A stretch of 64,000 nt of DNA. It comes from Omphalotus guepiniiformis (lineage: Eukaryota > Basidiomycota > Agaricomycetes > Agaricales > Omphalotaceae). The notes beneath the pieces were generated by a model. The model searched no databases, was not told where the DNA came from, and worked only from the letters and a program-made list of their open reading frames with translations. Position 1 is the first letter of the stretch. Each line of letters opens with the position of its first letter. Shown here piece by piece: positions 34,546-46,441 of this stretch. The translations under genes and the position numbers were made by a program. The stretch covers positions 1,488,001-1,552,000 of the forward strand of contig JAQOOI010000022.1 of assembly GCA_028554645.1 (NCBI GenBank), read 5' to 3'.

Positions 34546-35242
34546 ATGTCTCGTTACCCCGACACTCTTTCGCCCGGCAATCTACCCTCTAGTGTGAAAC
34601 TAAGCAAGGCTCAGAAATCTCGAGCGCGGAGAGAGCCGTCTGGTGTATTCTCATTATTCCAGGCGCCGCAGATACAGCAGTTCAAAGAAGCGTTTCAGCT
34701 GATCGACCACGACAAGGATGGATGGGTGAATGAGAGTGATTTAAGAGAGATATTTACGAGTCTCGGTGAGCTCTTCTGTTTATCGGGGTGTGACATTGAT
34801 AGACGGATTGAGGCAGGTATCACACCGACGAGAGCTATGTTGGATGACCTACTGTCATCACGACCAGGGGACACCTTGACTGCGGCATCGCCAACAGACA
34901 AAGGGATCAACTTTACGATGTTTCTGACAATGATGAGCGAGAGGTTGTTTGAGTTTGATACAGAACAGGAGCTAATTGAGGCGTTCGAGAGTTTTGATGA
35001 GAATGACAATGGAACAGTGCGGGTAGAAGACATGAGGCGGTGGCTTTCTGAGCTGGCAGATCGGATGAGCGAGAAGGAGGTGAGTGCATGCCACATTGAG
35101 ACAACGATGATTACTGAGAAGAGAACAGATTGATAAATTTCTGAAGGGGCCATTTACAGACCGACAAGGAAACTTCAACTATCGAGAATGGGTGAAAGTA
35201 CTACGGGTAAACGAGGAAGAAGTTGAGACTGCAGATTTGTAG
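34546..35242 (+). CDS. RLC1: Myosin II regulatory light chain
   Basis: EF-hand protein that binds the IQ motif of myosin II heavy chain and acts in the cytokinetic ring. Exons 34546-34765, 34817-35079 and 35129-35242 give 198 residues. The first EF loop DHDKDGWVNESD (54-65) keeps the metal ligands; the later loops are degenerate (DENDNGTVRVED is partly kept), as in RLCs. RARREPSGVFSLF corresponds to the phosphorylation segment before the first EF-hand, with Ser32 at the place of the MLCK-type site. The length and N-terminal extension fit fungal Rlc1 better than calmodulin or the essential light chain. The stop lies 250 bp before the PacC start on the same strand. Confidence 0.88.
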
Positions 35243-35492
35243 TTAATGTTTTGTGGGTTGCTACTGGGTTGCTATGCCAAGGAATTGTATGTATATAGTT
35301 TATTTGTTCGGATTTGAACGGAAACATTGGAAAAGTCGGAGGGAGCAGGATCTTCAGTGCCAAGAGAAGTGCGGCATCTCGGCATCTGGCACGATCAGGG
35401 CTGTGATGGATGATGTAATACCCGCTTGGCAAGCTCGGTGACGCCAAGAGGGTCTTGGCTGTTGAGCGTGCTTGGCGTGTTTAGATAGAAAT
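35243..35492 (+). promoter_or_regulatory. PacC promoter with six GCCAAG sites
   Basis: The 250 bp between the light-chain stop and the PacC ATG contain the hexamer GCCAAG (either strand) at 35276, 35359, 35425 (reverse), 35443, 35454 (reverse) and 35471 (reverse). Four lie within 52 bp. GCCARG is the known target of PacC/Rim101, so the gene probably responds to its own product. Chance expectation for 250 bp is about 0.12 sites. Confidence 0.7.
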
Positions 35493-37891
35493 ATGGACTC
35501 CTCCTCCGCTGCACGGCTTACTCTCTCCATGGCCGATTCTTCTCCTTCTCCCTCAGAGCATCGCTGCGAATGGCTCTCCTGTGCTCTTTGCTTCAGCGAT
35601 CCAGAGTCTCTCTATAATCATCTTTGCAACGACCACATTGGCAGGAAGAGCACCAATAATCTTTGTCTCACCTGCAAGTGGAAGGACTGCGGCACCTCTT
35701 GTGCAAAGAGGGACCATATCACCTCTCATCTCAGAGTGCATACACCCCTCAAACCCCACGTCTGCGAGGTAGCTTATTTTTTTCTTTCTTTTTCCCTTGC
35801 ATTTTCACTTATTTTGTTGTCTAGATATGCAAAAAGTCCTTCAAGCGTCCACAGGATCTTAAGAAACATGAAAAGATTCACACAGAGGAACACCATGCGC
35901 AGCACAAGCACTCCAAGGCAATCACAGTTGCGGACCCTGCATATGTGTCCAGAGTAAGGGGCAACAGCACCAGCACCAGTAATCCACGAGCCTCTCGCTC
36001 TCAGTCTTCTTCGCCGTCCGATCCAGGCATTCTTCCTACCCCATCTCCTGAGCTTACTCCAGCTCACCATCCTCATCACCACCAACGCGACGATTTTTTC
36101 ACCCACAGTCATCTTCCCTCCTGGCAGCTTGCGGGCTCAAAACGTTCTCATGATCATGACTACTCCTTTGATGATTTCGTCACCGATATGAAGAAAAGGA
36201 GAGTCAATGCTGCTTATGATCCCAGTACGTTTCTTTCGTTTCCGTCTTTCCTTCATCTCACCATTGTAACTTCAGGAATGGCCGAGCGTCTCAACCACAT
36301 TGTCTATAACAATACGCAGGCAACCGCTCCGTTCAACCCACGCTCTGTATCTTTGGATATTCGCACTCCAGAAGAACTAGCTGCCGTCAACGAGTTCCTT
36401 GTTACCCTTGGTCGCGATCTATCTGCCTCTGTGTCTTCTACTCGCTCCAACCACCATCATTCCCACTCTCACTCTGCCTCAATAAACAATAGTTTCTCTT
36501 CAGACAATTACTTTGACCCAGTGGGTCTTAGTCAACTCGGACTCACCGGTATGCCTGGTGTGCCAACTGCTGACGATTATACGTCCGGTCGCCCTTCGGC
36601 ATACACCGGTGCTTCGTCTAATAACGCTGCTTATTCTAGGCAACAACACACTCCCATTTACCCATCCGTTGGTGCCGGTGACCCCTTCTCTACTAACTTT
36701 CCAACTCGCTCCAAATATCACCAACCTCAGCAGCATTATCATCAGCCTACCCCTCCTCTGGATCCTTCCACTGGCTCACCTCATTCGACCGTTTCTACTC
36801 CCATAAATGCTACGCCTCCTCAGGCCACAATGAATATGCCCTCCGTGGCTGGTTCTATGAACCAGTCGTTCGGCAGCACGGTGCAGCAAGGATACCCGTC
36901 TCTTCCTCCCAACTACTCTTCTGCCCCTAACCATTATCCTGGAAATCAGAATCTAGGTCCCCTCAATCCATCCCCAGACAGTGCTGCCTTCGATTACCTC
37001 AGGCCTTCTCGTGCTCCTGCTCCGGTGGTAGGCTTGATGATGGGTGATGGCCCAATGGGTGTCGGCAAGAGCATGCGAACGATCGTTCCTTTGAAGAGCA
37101 TTCCAGTGGAGAAAGACACCTCTGTCGGAACTCCTCCGGAACCTATGGAGCCGAAAGTATTGAATTCACCCCCGGCCAACCATCGCGGTACACCCGCTAA
37201 ATTAACAAGCACGATTGAAGCTAAATCACTCTCTCCCCTGCCTTCTTCTTCTTCGACTGCCCCCTCTTCATCCCTCTACCCTCTCCTCACCTCGGGTGAC
37301 ATTCAATACAAGCTTCCTCCTCTCAACTCCCGCTACCGCTCTCCCTCGCCCACAATTACTGGCTCACCACGTTCGCCTTCACGATCCAGCACACCAAGTT
37401 CTGTCAGCGATTCTCCGGTACCGGCAAAGGCTACTGTGCTGCCTAGTCTTCGCAGTATTGCATCGAGTGTCGGATCTGAAGCCGTCAACGTGAGCAGCCC
37501 TTCGATCTTACCTAACAAATCGTTGGAATCGGAGGAACTTGCGCGACAGGTCGGAAACATCGAGCTTGCGACTACTGGGTCTTCTTCTTCGCCTGGACGT
37601 TCCTCTTCATCAACGGTATCATCTCCTGCTGCTGATCCTGACACCCCAGTAGCGAGAACATCACGCAAACCGTTTTACGATGTTGTTGAAAAACGCAATA
37701 TACCTATTGAGGAGCGCAATAAGCACGCGGAGCTAATAAAAGAGCTTTTGGTAGGGATCAATGAGGATTTCAAGAAGCGCTTCGGTTATACGCCTCCGGG
37801 CAAGAAGTTGGTCGAGGATCGAATGGATGTCGATGATAAACTAGGGAGCCCTCTCGTTCCCAACAGAGATGTAGAGATGAGTGCTGCTTAG
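35493..37891 (+). CDS. PACC: pH-response transcription factor PacC/RIM101
   Basis: C2H2 zinc-finger regulator of ambient-pH response. Exons 35493-35768, 35825-36224 and 36276-37891 give 763 residues. The three-finger block starts [20 protein letters not shown], continues [19 protein letters not shown] with ITSHLRVH, and ends [19 protein letters not shown] with IHTEEH; this wide first finger and the third-finger sequence are diagnostic for PacC. A bipartite basic patch ([21 protein letters not shown]) follows. The long remainder is Ser/Pro/Thr-rich with S/TP sites. The C-terminal part [20 protein letters not shown] is conserved-looking; in ascomycetes the C-terminus is removed by proteolysis. 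The intron at 36225-36275 is a multiple of three, so an unspliced reading stays open. Confidence 0.9.
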
Positions 37892-39077
37892 GCTTGGCAT
37901 TGTTACCTGCTTCCTTTTTCTTTCGTTTTCGTTTACTGTATGCGCCGAGTCTGTTTCTCTGTTGCCTTGGCAGACTGTACAATATTCTTCTTCTGCTCCA
38001 TTGATTTGGGAAAGCCACAACGTACTAGAACGTACTCAATTCCACTACGATACTTTTTTTTGTAAATTCGGACTTGGTAATTTGTTTTGCGCAGTACCGG
38101 TATCAAATAACATACAGCATTATTCTTCATGGAAATTTCGTCAGACTCGTTCCTCGCCTCTGAATGAAAGTGTCCACACGGATAATTAATTTTACATAGT
38201 TTATCATCGAGTGGGTTTTCGAGCGCCAAGAAAAAGAATACGCTGGGCTATGATTGCTGTTTTAAGATTAGATAGTAGGTTCTTGCCCTGTCGAGTGACA
38301 CTTGAGCGTATGTACTAATGTACTAATGTAGTCAGGCGTACTTAGGTGCGTGGGCGAGTTCCTGTGGCGCTGCCAAGTCTTTCAGAATGTGTATGCCTGT
38401 GTTCAGCACAGGGAAACAACATAACAAAGTTTCCAGGAAAAACTTGGCTTACCGCGGGGACGGACGCTGTCAAATGATGTGCATAGGGTCAATTGGAATT
38501 TCAGCGGGTCTCCGAGTAAAAAGCTGTATAGAGCTGTAAAGAACGCTAGCAATGAACGCCGCAAGGCAAGCAAAAAAGGCCGGCTGAATTGAAAACCTTC
38601 AAGGCGCCCGGCCCTATGCTGCTGCATGTGTCGTCATGAACCCTCATGAACCTGATATGTTCTCTTTTCCAGAATTCACGAAACGTTCTAGATTTTTTGT
38701 CTCCGAGTCTTCGCACTTTGCATGCGTAGAGCAGAAGCAGAACAGAGTTTCGATGTTTGCAGGTGTAAGGATTTAATTGCAATTGTCCGAAATGACAACA
38801 CAGGGACTTGCGAGATGATTCAGGATGAATCGCAGCCTGATGCATGCGTGTTTTCTGCCAAGACTACCCGAGGAAAGGGACGAAGACCCAAGGTTGTAAG
38901 ATGGTCCTAAGGATGCGGACTCACACAAGTAGACAATAATACAGCAATAATACAGTAAATACATTTTGCACATTCGGTTTCGTCTCCGAACTCGTGTTGT
39001 AAAGGGTAAATGCATCTGTAAAAATACAAAATGAAGCATGCGAGTCCCATCCCGATTCCCAGTAAGAATATCAAAGA
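37892..39077. terminator. Convergent 3' region between PacC and TAF1
   Basis: About 1.2 kb between two converging stop codons. No exon is supported. TACTAATG occurs twice in tandem (tgtactaatgtactaatgtag, about 38310-38331). The rest appears to be long 3' UTRs and spacer. Confidence 0.5.
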
Positions 39078-42000
39078 TCACGCAGTCTTCTTCAGCGTCA
39101 ATTTTATCTTTGGAGCTGTATTCGGAGTGATCCCTCGGTCTTCGTCGTCTCCAGTTGTGATGGGAGGACTTGTGGCTAGCGGGCTGGGAACCGCAGGAAA
39201 ACCGAATGAGCCTGAGGCAGTCGTAGGTCCGCGATTGAAGCCGAGATTTGATTGGCTCGTTGTTGGTGGTGGTGGGCTCGTCGCTGTAGGTGAAGTAGCG
39301 GACGAACCAAGGGGTGCTGTACCCGAATTAAATTCAGCCCAGCGTGGACATTTTCGGTTCGTTTCTGATATGAGGATATCAATAAAATACATACATTCGC
39401 CTAGAGAACAACATACTCATATGTCCTATTTGACCGCAGTGGCCGCAACGTCTCTGCAGAGCAACAAAATGAGAATCTGCTTCAAGAACGAGAAAAATGT
39501 GTCGCCTCACGGTCGTATCAGGTTTAATGTCCCGACCCAATTGAAGGGGTGTTCCACCTTCCTTGATGATCTTTGCATTCTTCCTGTGCAGACGCCTCTC
39601 CTGGTTCTTCTTCATCCGCGCCAGCTCTTCTTCAATTCTACATCACATATGTCAGTGATCAAACCGCCAAAAACAGCTATAGCTTCCGCTACCTCTTCTT
39701 GGCGCGTTTGTCTTTGTCCGCATCTCCAGTCGGAGCCAAACTATCGGTCAAGGTATTCTCCTCTTCTATAGCTTGACGATTCTTAACATATGCGCGAATG
39801 ACGGCGGGATCCCTGACAATCTCCGTCTGCCATTCTCCATCGACAAACCGCTTGATCCTCAGCACTCGTTTACTTGCCTCCGGGTCGACACTCATGTCGC
39901 GTCCTCTGTCCATAGACGACGCGCGGCTAAGTGGGTCAAAAGGTGTAGCTTCCCTTCGTAGTATAGCAGCAGCAGCAGCTTCAAGCTGTTGCGTCTTCAA
40001 TGCATCCTGCCGTTCTTCTTCAGCTGTCAACTGAGGCTCGTCCTTCCGACTGAGTGAGTCAAACTGAGCCTTCCAGATACGTTCAATTTCAGACTTGTAG
40101 ATCTGTTGCTGCTCGGCAACATTGTACCGGTGAGCCGATTTGGGTCTGCTTTCTGCTTCGGCTAAAAAAGGGAGCGATATTAGAGATTCACGCATAACGC
40201 AAGCCAAGAACTCACCCATCTTTTGTTCGTAGTCTTCGCCAGCCTTCACAAATATTTCCTTCATGGAGATACGAATGAAGCTGAAAGCTTCCCCACGCCC
40301 AGTTGGATCGCCTTCGCCATGAAGTCGTAACATTGCCTTCGCTTGCGTGGCAAATAGGAAGTTCTTGGTAGTGATCCATGGAGCCAATTGCTGTTCGACA
40401 GATAAGTTCGACTCATCACCATCTGCGTTGTCCGCAGTTTGGCCGTATCCAGAGTCCTGCAGATGTCGCTGGCCAACTTGCATACTTTCCGTGAGGACTA
40501 CTTGTTCTGGCCCAACCATCTTCAGCATATCTGCGTCAGAGGGGATGGACCAATTGGGTTTGAGACGCCAGAAGCCCTGGTGGGGTCCGCGACGATGATA
40601 TTCCATGAATTCCTAGGGAGAGAATGTCTATACAACGTGAGACGAATATTAATAACAGATCCGACCTTCAACCTCTGTCTCATTTGCAGTTCATTTTGAT
40701 CCGGAAAATATTTCATGAGTCGCGAAATTTTGAGACGTTCCCCAGCACTTTTCTTGAGTAGTTTGAATGCAATTATCTGTAAACGATACTTGATGGTGTT
40801 GGTTATTTTCCGAGAGTGGGGGCCCGGAACTTCTGTGACAGGATATGTCTGGCCAAGAACGAAGAGATTCTTTATCTCACGTAAATAATACTTCGGCTCT
40901 CCTTTGACGGTGCTCCTTCAAATTCATTAGGTCGGGCCAAAGTTGTCTATAAAGATCAGTGAACAAAAATCACCTTACGACCAGGAAATCGGTAGTTTTA
41001 GGTTTATGGCGAAACACTGGGGCTCGCACGAGATTGTTGTATAAAGCTGGTATCGTTTGACCAGGATAAACATAGCCGAATTTCATGAAAGGGGATTCGT
41101 CCTGGGGTTCGAGAACAAACGGTACGCCCAGGTCAAACTGCAAGGTACTTCAATTGAATGAATGAAATCTGTTGTACGGTGCAAACCTTGGGGATGTGCT
41201 CATCCTTCTCATCCCTCTTGCGATAGTAATTGACTAGCACACTCCCCATGCCAAAATTGGATATGATAGGCGGATGCTCCTCCTAAAACCACATGAGTCT
41301 ACAGGGGGAAAAACGCACAGTCAATTCAGCACGTACCGAGTACTCCCATAGCACAAAATTGCTGGTGTCACGTAAACTTAAGTCGCCGGTGCTGTGCAAT
41401 CCTTCACCAACGTTTCCGCCTTTCCCTAACTTTCGCCCTGCCTTGTCTTTCTTCTTCTTTGCCGTGCGAACTTTGCTAAAGCGCAATTCGATGTTCGATG
41501 GGAACTGGAGCGCAGGACGATGGAAAGAGCGGGCTTCTTGCTTCGATAGACGAGTCTTGTACTAAATGATAATGTGAGAAAGCGCTAGTTTTTTGGTGAA
41601 AGATGGCAAAAAAAAGAATTCACAAATGGCAATTGCAGCTTTTGAGCCGGATAAGCATGTTCAACTGTGAGCTGGCCGAATGTCTGTCGGACACGGTGTC
41701 GACCTCCATCTTTGGCGACCTCATAGAACTGATCGTTCGAGAGATTGAATTTGTCTCGCTGTACAATATCAGTTCTAAGACGCTTCCTAGGACGAAGATG
41801 TTCTTCTTCTTCTAAGAAAGTTAGCATATTGAGAGCCTTTGCATATCACACAAGACGCACTACTTCGCTCCTCTGGAACAACGTCATCAACGTGGTTGAA
41901 CTCTAGTTGGGTGAAGTCCCTGAATGGTGCATCCGGGCTCCAGATGATACTCTGAGTCCATGATCCAGATTCGAGAACTTTGTTAACGGGAGTTGTCAGA

Positions 42001-42851
42001 CTGTTGTCGGACGATGGGGAAATCCCGTTCGAAGATGAATTAATTGGTTCATACATGATCTGGTCCTCCCAGTTGGATAGTAGAACGAGATCAAAGAACC
42101 GATCGTGCAACGGCACCGATACTTGCACATTTGTTTTATCTCGTTCCTAAGAATCTAAAGTCAGGTAAAATAGGGGAAAGGATCTTGTGACACACACCTC
42201 TAATGCACGGCGCAAGTCTGATTCAATACTTCCTGAAGATATCACTTCTTCGACACGCTTATTTTCCACTTGACGTTTGGCATCTCCAGCTACGGACTCT
42301 AGGAACCCTTTTGGGACCTCCTTTTTTCGAGGATAAGTCGTTTCAACTGTATAGCATATGTAAGTGGTTAAGGACCGGAGGCGAACAACGAGCCATTTAC
42401 CGGCAAAGGGTCTTTTGCTCAACTTTGACTTTCGGGCAGTATAGCCTTTGAAAAGTTCACTGAAATCCAGAACTTTGTCTCTCTCGAAAGCTGGGAAACG
42501 CTCGTAGACACTCTTTGGTCTTTCCACCCGCCGTTTCACGGTTGTTATTCGTTTCTGCTTCCGTTTCAACCCAGGGGAAGTGATCTCCGACTTCACAGTA
42601 TCATTTGCCTTCTCCTGTTCCATTTCTAGGTCAATCTCATCCTCCCAGTCCTCTCCTTGGTCGAGGCCGACAGCATCCTCATCGTCATACGCGTTATTGT
42701 ATATTTGACTAGAATTGAGAGCTGGTATTCCTGAAATTCCCAGCTGGTTTGAAAGACCTGACCCAGAAGGTAAAGAGAGACCATCGAGAATATGGTTCAA
42801 TGAGAAGCCTGTGAGCGCAGAGACGACGTCGTTCTCGTCCTTGGCCGACAT
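39078..42851 (-). CDS. TAF1: TFIID subunit TAF1
   Basis: Largest TFIID subunit, which scaffolds the complex. Thirteen exons (42851-42401, 42346-42198, 42146-41864, 41811-41624, 41561-41337, 41282-41187, 41137-40974, 40915-40666, 40612-40216, 40161-39693, 39637-39511, 39453-39417, 39364-39078) give 1040 residues. Landmarks: an acidic N-terminus (DEDAVGLDQGEDWEDEIDLE), KFNLSNDQFYEVAKDGGR, RQTFGQLTVEHAYPAQKLQL, FGMGSVLVNYYRK, FMKFGYVYPGQTIPALYNNL, HRRGPHQGFWRLKPNW and the zinc knuckle CGHCGQIGHMKTNRKC near 936-951. These are the DUF3591 core and knuckle of TAF1. No bromodomain is encoded; the protein ends soon after the knuckle, as in yeasts. One short exon (39417-39453) carries most of the knuckle. 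Confidence 0.92.
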
Positions 42852-42988
42852 TGTGTCCTCCAGGAGACCGAGAATCTGAATTCCACAAGGTCAGACGCTG
42901 TAGCCAAACATGAGCAAAGAAACCTCTCGGCTATTTGACGCGCGGACTCGACCTGATTAGCCCCATTTGGTTTCGGGCGTGAGCAGTA

Positions 42989-44286
42989 ATGGAAAAAGGT
43001 GTTACAGCCGAACTCAAAGTAACTCGCTCATTCACATCAAATCGAGGCAGCTCAATTCATCCATGTATTCTTCTCGCAGAAATTCAACAAAGGCGTCGCA
43101 GAAACTGGAGAAGATGTTGCCTTTCGTGTGTTTCCTAACAAGGTGTGTTTCACCATACATTGATACAGCTCCTTGCTCGAGTCTCATGTTTCGACTTCAT
43201 AGATACTGTGAATTTCAGCCGATTTCTCTCCTTCAATACAGTTAATTGTTGCTTTAGTGAACTACAGACGATGATTTTGTCTAGTTCTAACCTTGACTCC
43301 CCTTTCAACATCACGAGCCAGTCAACCGATGCAACTGTGTATCCCACCCCGTCCGACTCACTAGATGACGGGCCAGCCTCAAAAAAGAGGAAGATTTCGC
43401 CTGATGCTTTCAAGGGAGATTCGTGCTCTGAAATCAGCAGTAGTAATGACACCTCCAATGCTCGCTTTCCAAGTCTTGTCAAGGCCAACACACATGTCAA
43501 GTTTTTGCACGATATCATCAAGAAGGAATGCGAAGAACTGGCTTCGTCGATCGTAAGGATATTTTCTTCTTCACGGTGTCCCGCTTATTGGCATCATAGG
43601 ATAAGCTTAAGCTATGGGTTACGCTGACGATGCCAAAGTATGTACCACAAGTTCCGAGTCATCACTGTCTGCTTAACGACTTTTTACCAGGATTGAAGAG
43701 TGGGTTTTATTTACTCATTTCTACTCAAGCCTCTCACATCGATATCATGTAGCGGCGACAATTTCGGTGAGATACGTAGCAAATAGATTTCATTGCTGAA
43801 TAATAACGGCTCGTCATCAATTAGGGGTGCAGGTACAAGAGGGTATTTGGCAGACATATTTGTTCTAACGCTTACGTGCTCAGTATCTTTGTAGAGGTTC
43901 TCAGCGAGATTCACCGCGCTCAAGAAAGCGCATACAATTTGCGAGATCTCGCTCGTCAGGATTATCTAGCAAGGGCAAAAATCTGCTCGAAACTGATAAA
44001 ATACCCCCACATCGAGGATTACACTGTCCGTGTTTTCAACACCAGCATTGAAATCATGCAGTCTGACTGTTTCTAGCTTGCGTTGCAGGAGCACGACGAG
44101 AAACAGATCTACTACGCTCGCCAACATTTGCACGATATTCGAAATCTGTACGCCGCCTTGACCGACATCATTCACAAGAACATCTCCAAGGTATGGCGCA
44201 CTTTTTCATGGCACTTCTAACAGTCTTATATTCAAGCGCCATAGATTCGCTCTCCTAAAGCAAATAATAGCAGCGGTCTATATTGA
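42989..44286 (+). CDS. Proteasome activator PA28 (REG gamma type)
   Basis: 11S activator subunit that opens the 20S proteasome. Ten exons (42989-43018, 43080-43142, 43268-43552, 43600-43637, 43691-43699, 43753-43766, 43825-43842, 43895-44025, 44077-44190, 44245-44286) give 247 residues. N-terminal KKFNKGVAETGEDVAFRVFP and C-terminal VLSEIHRAQESAYNLRDLA, ARQHLHDIRNLYAALTDI and KANNSSGLY are family hallmarks; the free C-terminus docks into the 20S ring. A Ser/Pro-rich insert with KKRKI, a possible nuclear signal, replaces the homologue-specific loop. Exons 5, 6 and 7 are only 9, 14 and 18 bases but are all needed for IEDGDNFGVQVQEE. Divergent from TAF1, with 137 bp between the start codons. Confidence 0.9.
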
Positions 44287-44326
44287 CTGAATCCTGCAAT
44301 CGTCTCATTCCCTGCTTTCTGGTATG

Positions 44327-46030
44327 CTAAACGGATATAGTTTTAAAGATATTGAATCCGTCGTATGCTGTGCTTATGACCACGCCCGGAATTTGCGGAT
44401 GCCAATGCACCTCTTTGACATCCTTCTGGCCTTGATGAACGAATAATAGCTGAGGAGGGACACCTACTGTGTCGTCTGTGGAATCATTCATTTCATCGTC
44501 GTCCTGTTCAACGGCAAGATCCCATAACGTGACCTGATCGTCTGAACCGGATGCAGCGAATGAAGAGGAATCAGTTGGATGCCACTCTATTGACGTTATA
44601 GGTGCCTTGTGCCAGTTGAATGAGGCAATAGGTGTGGGTGCGGGTGACGATGTCCTAGATGAAACCAGATAATGAGCGCATGTGCCTTTTATTTAATGTC
44701 AATCAAGTTACCCTTTTTTCTGCACATTGCGCAAGTCCCAGACTTTGATACCACCCTCATCCCCGCCGCTCACAAGAAGATATGATGTGACCTTGTTCCA
44801 GCTAATTACGTTAACATCACTTTCGTGCGCTGGATCTATGCATGCAACACTTCTACGCCCTTTACTCCGTACATCCCACACCTGTACGGTGCGATCGGCC
44901 GAACAGGATGCAAAAACTGTAGGTTCTGAGGGACTCCACTGCAAATCCTCAACACTTGAGGTATGCGAAGTGAATGGCTGTGAAAGTGTGCTGAATCCGG
45001 AGACGGTGGATGTCGTCAAATATATTTTAGAATTGACGTCTCCGGTCAAGAGACGGGACGCAGAAGAACCAGAAGTAGCCCAATCCATAGCAAAACCTTC
45101 TGCTCGGCCATGTGAATCGATGGTAAAGATCGGTTTATGTGTCCGGTCTTTGTCAACGGAATACCCTGGTGAATCAAGAGACTCAATCAAGGGACGTATG
45201 TCCCAGATGTGAACTTTGCCGATATCCGACCAGCTAGCGACGTGATATGGTTCAGTGACCGAGGGTAGTGGCTCGGAGTGTGGTAAAGGCTGAGCGCGTA
45301 TGCGATTTACGCCGCCAAAATGAGGAACAGAGCGATGCTCAATAATAGGATCCTCGTCGAGATTTTCATCGTCGTCATCGTCATCTTCCGAGTCAGAGTC
45401 CTCTATAATCAGACTCGAGCATTATTATTTAGCGCTGTTTAACAGCTCGTGTACTCACCGCCGTCCTTTTGCGTCTTGTGCAGGGAGCTCATTTTATATA
45501 CGATTAATTCGTTGTTCTTCGCGTTATCAGCCTGTGTACCGGTGACAATGTAGGCAGTTGCGGGAAAACGTTGTCGCTCATCACCCAAATTATCGCGCAA
45601 GACATCAAAGGATAGACAGGGCCAAGTCACTCCCATTGAATGCCGCATCAAATAAACTGAATCATCCGCTTCCAGAACTTCATCCTGCTCGAGACGATGG
45701 GTACCAGGTATGAAAACATCTGGAGCGCGAGGAGCTTGTTCGGACTCTTCAATCGCAGGCATAACCTCATCCACGTCCATCCCTGGGATTGCCACCGTGA
45801 ATATAACTTTTTTTTATCAATTGAAGGTTTAACACACCATCCTCTTGGTCGGCAGTCTCTGCGTCAATTACATCCTCATCTTCCTCGATCTCGTCCTCCC
45901 ATGCATCTTCAAATTCGCCCATTTCATCTTGATTGAGGGGCTGACGTTTGACGCCACTTCCGGAGGCTTTTGAAAAGGCTTGACCATCGTTGGTAGACGT
46001 GATTACCTCTGTAGCGGCGCGTTTTGACAT
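44327..46030 (-). CDS. RRB1: Ribosome assembly WD-repeat protein RRB1/GRWD1
   Basis: WD40 chaperone of ribosomal protein L3 acting in the nucleolus. Exons 46030-45838, 45782-45459, 45402-44712 and 44654-44327 give 511 residues. An acidic N-terminus (FEDAWEDEIEEDEDVIDAE) precedes the CAF1C/RBBP4-like segment EADDSVYLMRHSMGVTWPCL. A second acidic stretch (DSDSEDDDDDDEN) follows, then WD repeats with YHVASWSDIGKVHIWDI, VFASCSADRTVQVWDVRS, SGGDEGGIKVWDLR and AASGSDDQVTLWDLA. This order matches Rrb1/GRWD1. Its stop is 40 bp from the PA28 stop, so the two 3' UTRs very probably overlap. Confidence 0.92.
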
Positions 46031-46441
46031 TGCAAATGAATATTGAGAAAGTAAAATTTTGGATTGCAGGAAATAGCAAATGGCACGTGACATTGGAAGC
46101 ATGTCGTCGCTGAGTCAGGAGTACCGACTTACGCACTTTGGTTTAGTAATCATGCCCAGCCCATCCAGGTCGCAATACTTTGAAGAGGTTGCGTGCTAGC
46201 TAAAATACGCTTGGACAGATGTAGGCTTTCAACGCCAATGTAGCACTAACGAATATTTCCAGCATGTATTGGCTTTTCTGAGGAGGCTTGAGCTACAGTC
46301 ATTCTGCTACTAAATTTTCACCGCAACCGTATGGCCGTCACCGCAAAGATTTGGTACTTATGATGACGCATTTTCCCTGCATTTCCCGTTGCTCTCAACT
46401 ACTTCGTCCTCAGGTCGTCCTTCACCTTCTCTCTTCCACCG
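46031..46441. promoter_or_regulatory. Divergent promoter region, RRB1 and MGST3-like gene
   Basis: About 410 bases between two divergent starts. An open frame reading into the MGST3-like gene crosses the region but lacks family similarity and is not used. No distinct motif was recognised. Confidence 0.5.

Noticed and set aside
36225..36275. Reading PacC through this stretch without an intron
   Set aside because: The 51-base stretch has GTACGT and TTCAG ends with a polypyrimidine tract and codes for an unlikely [10 protein letters not shown] insertion; an intron is the better reading.
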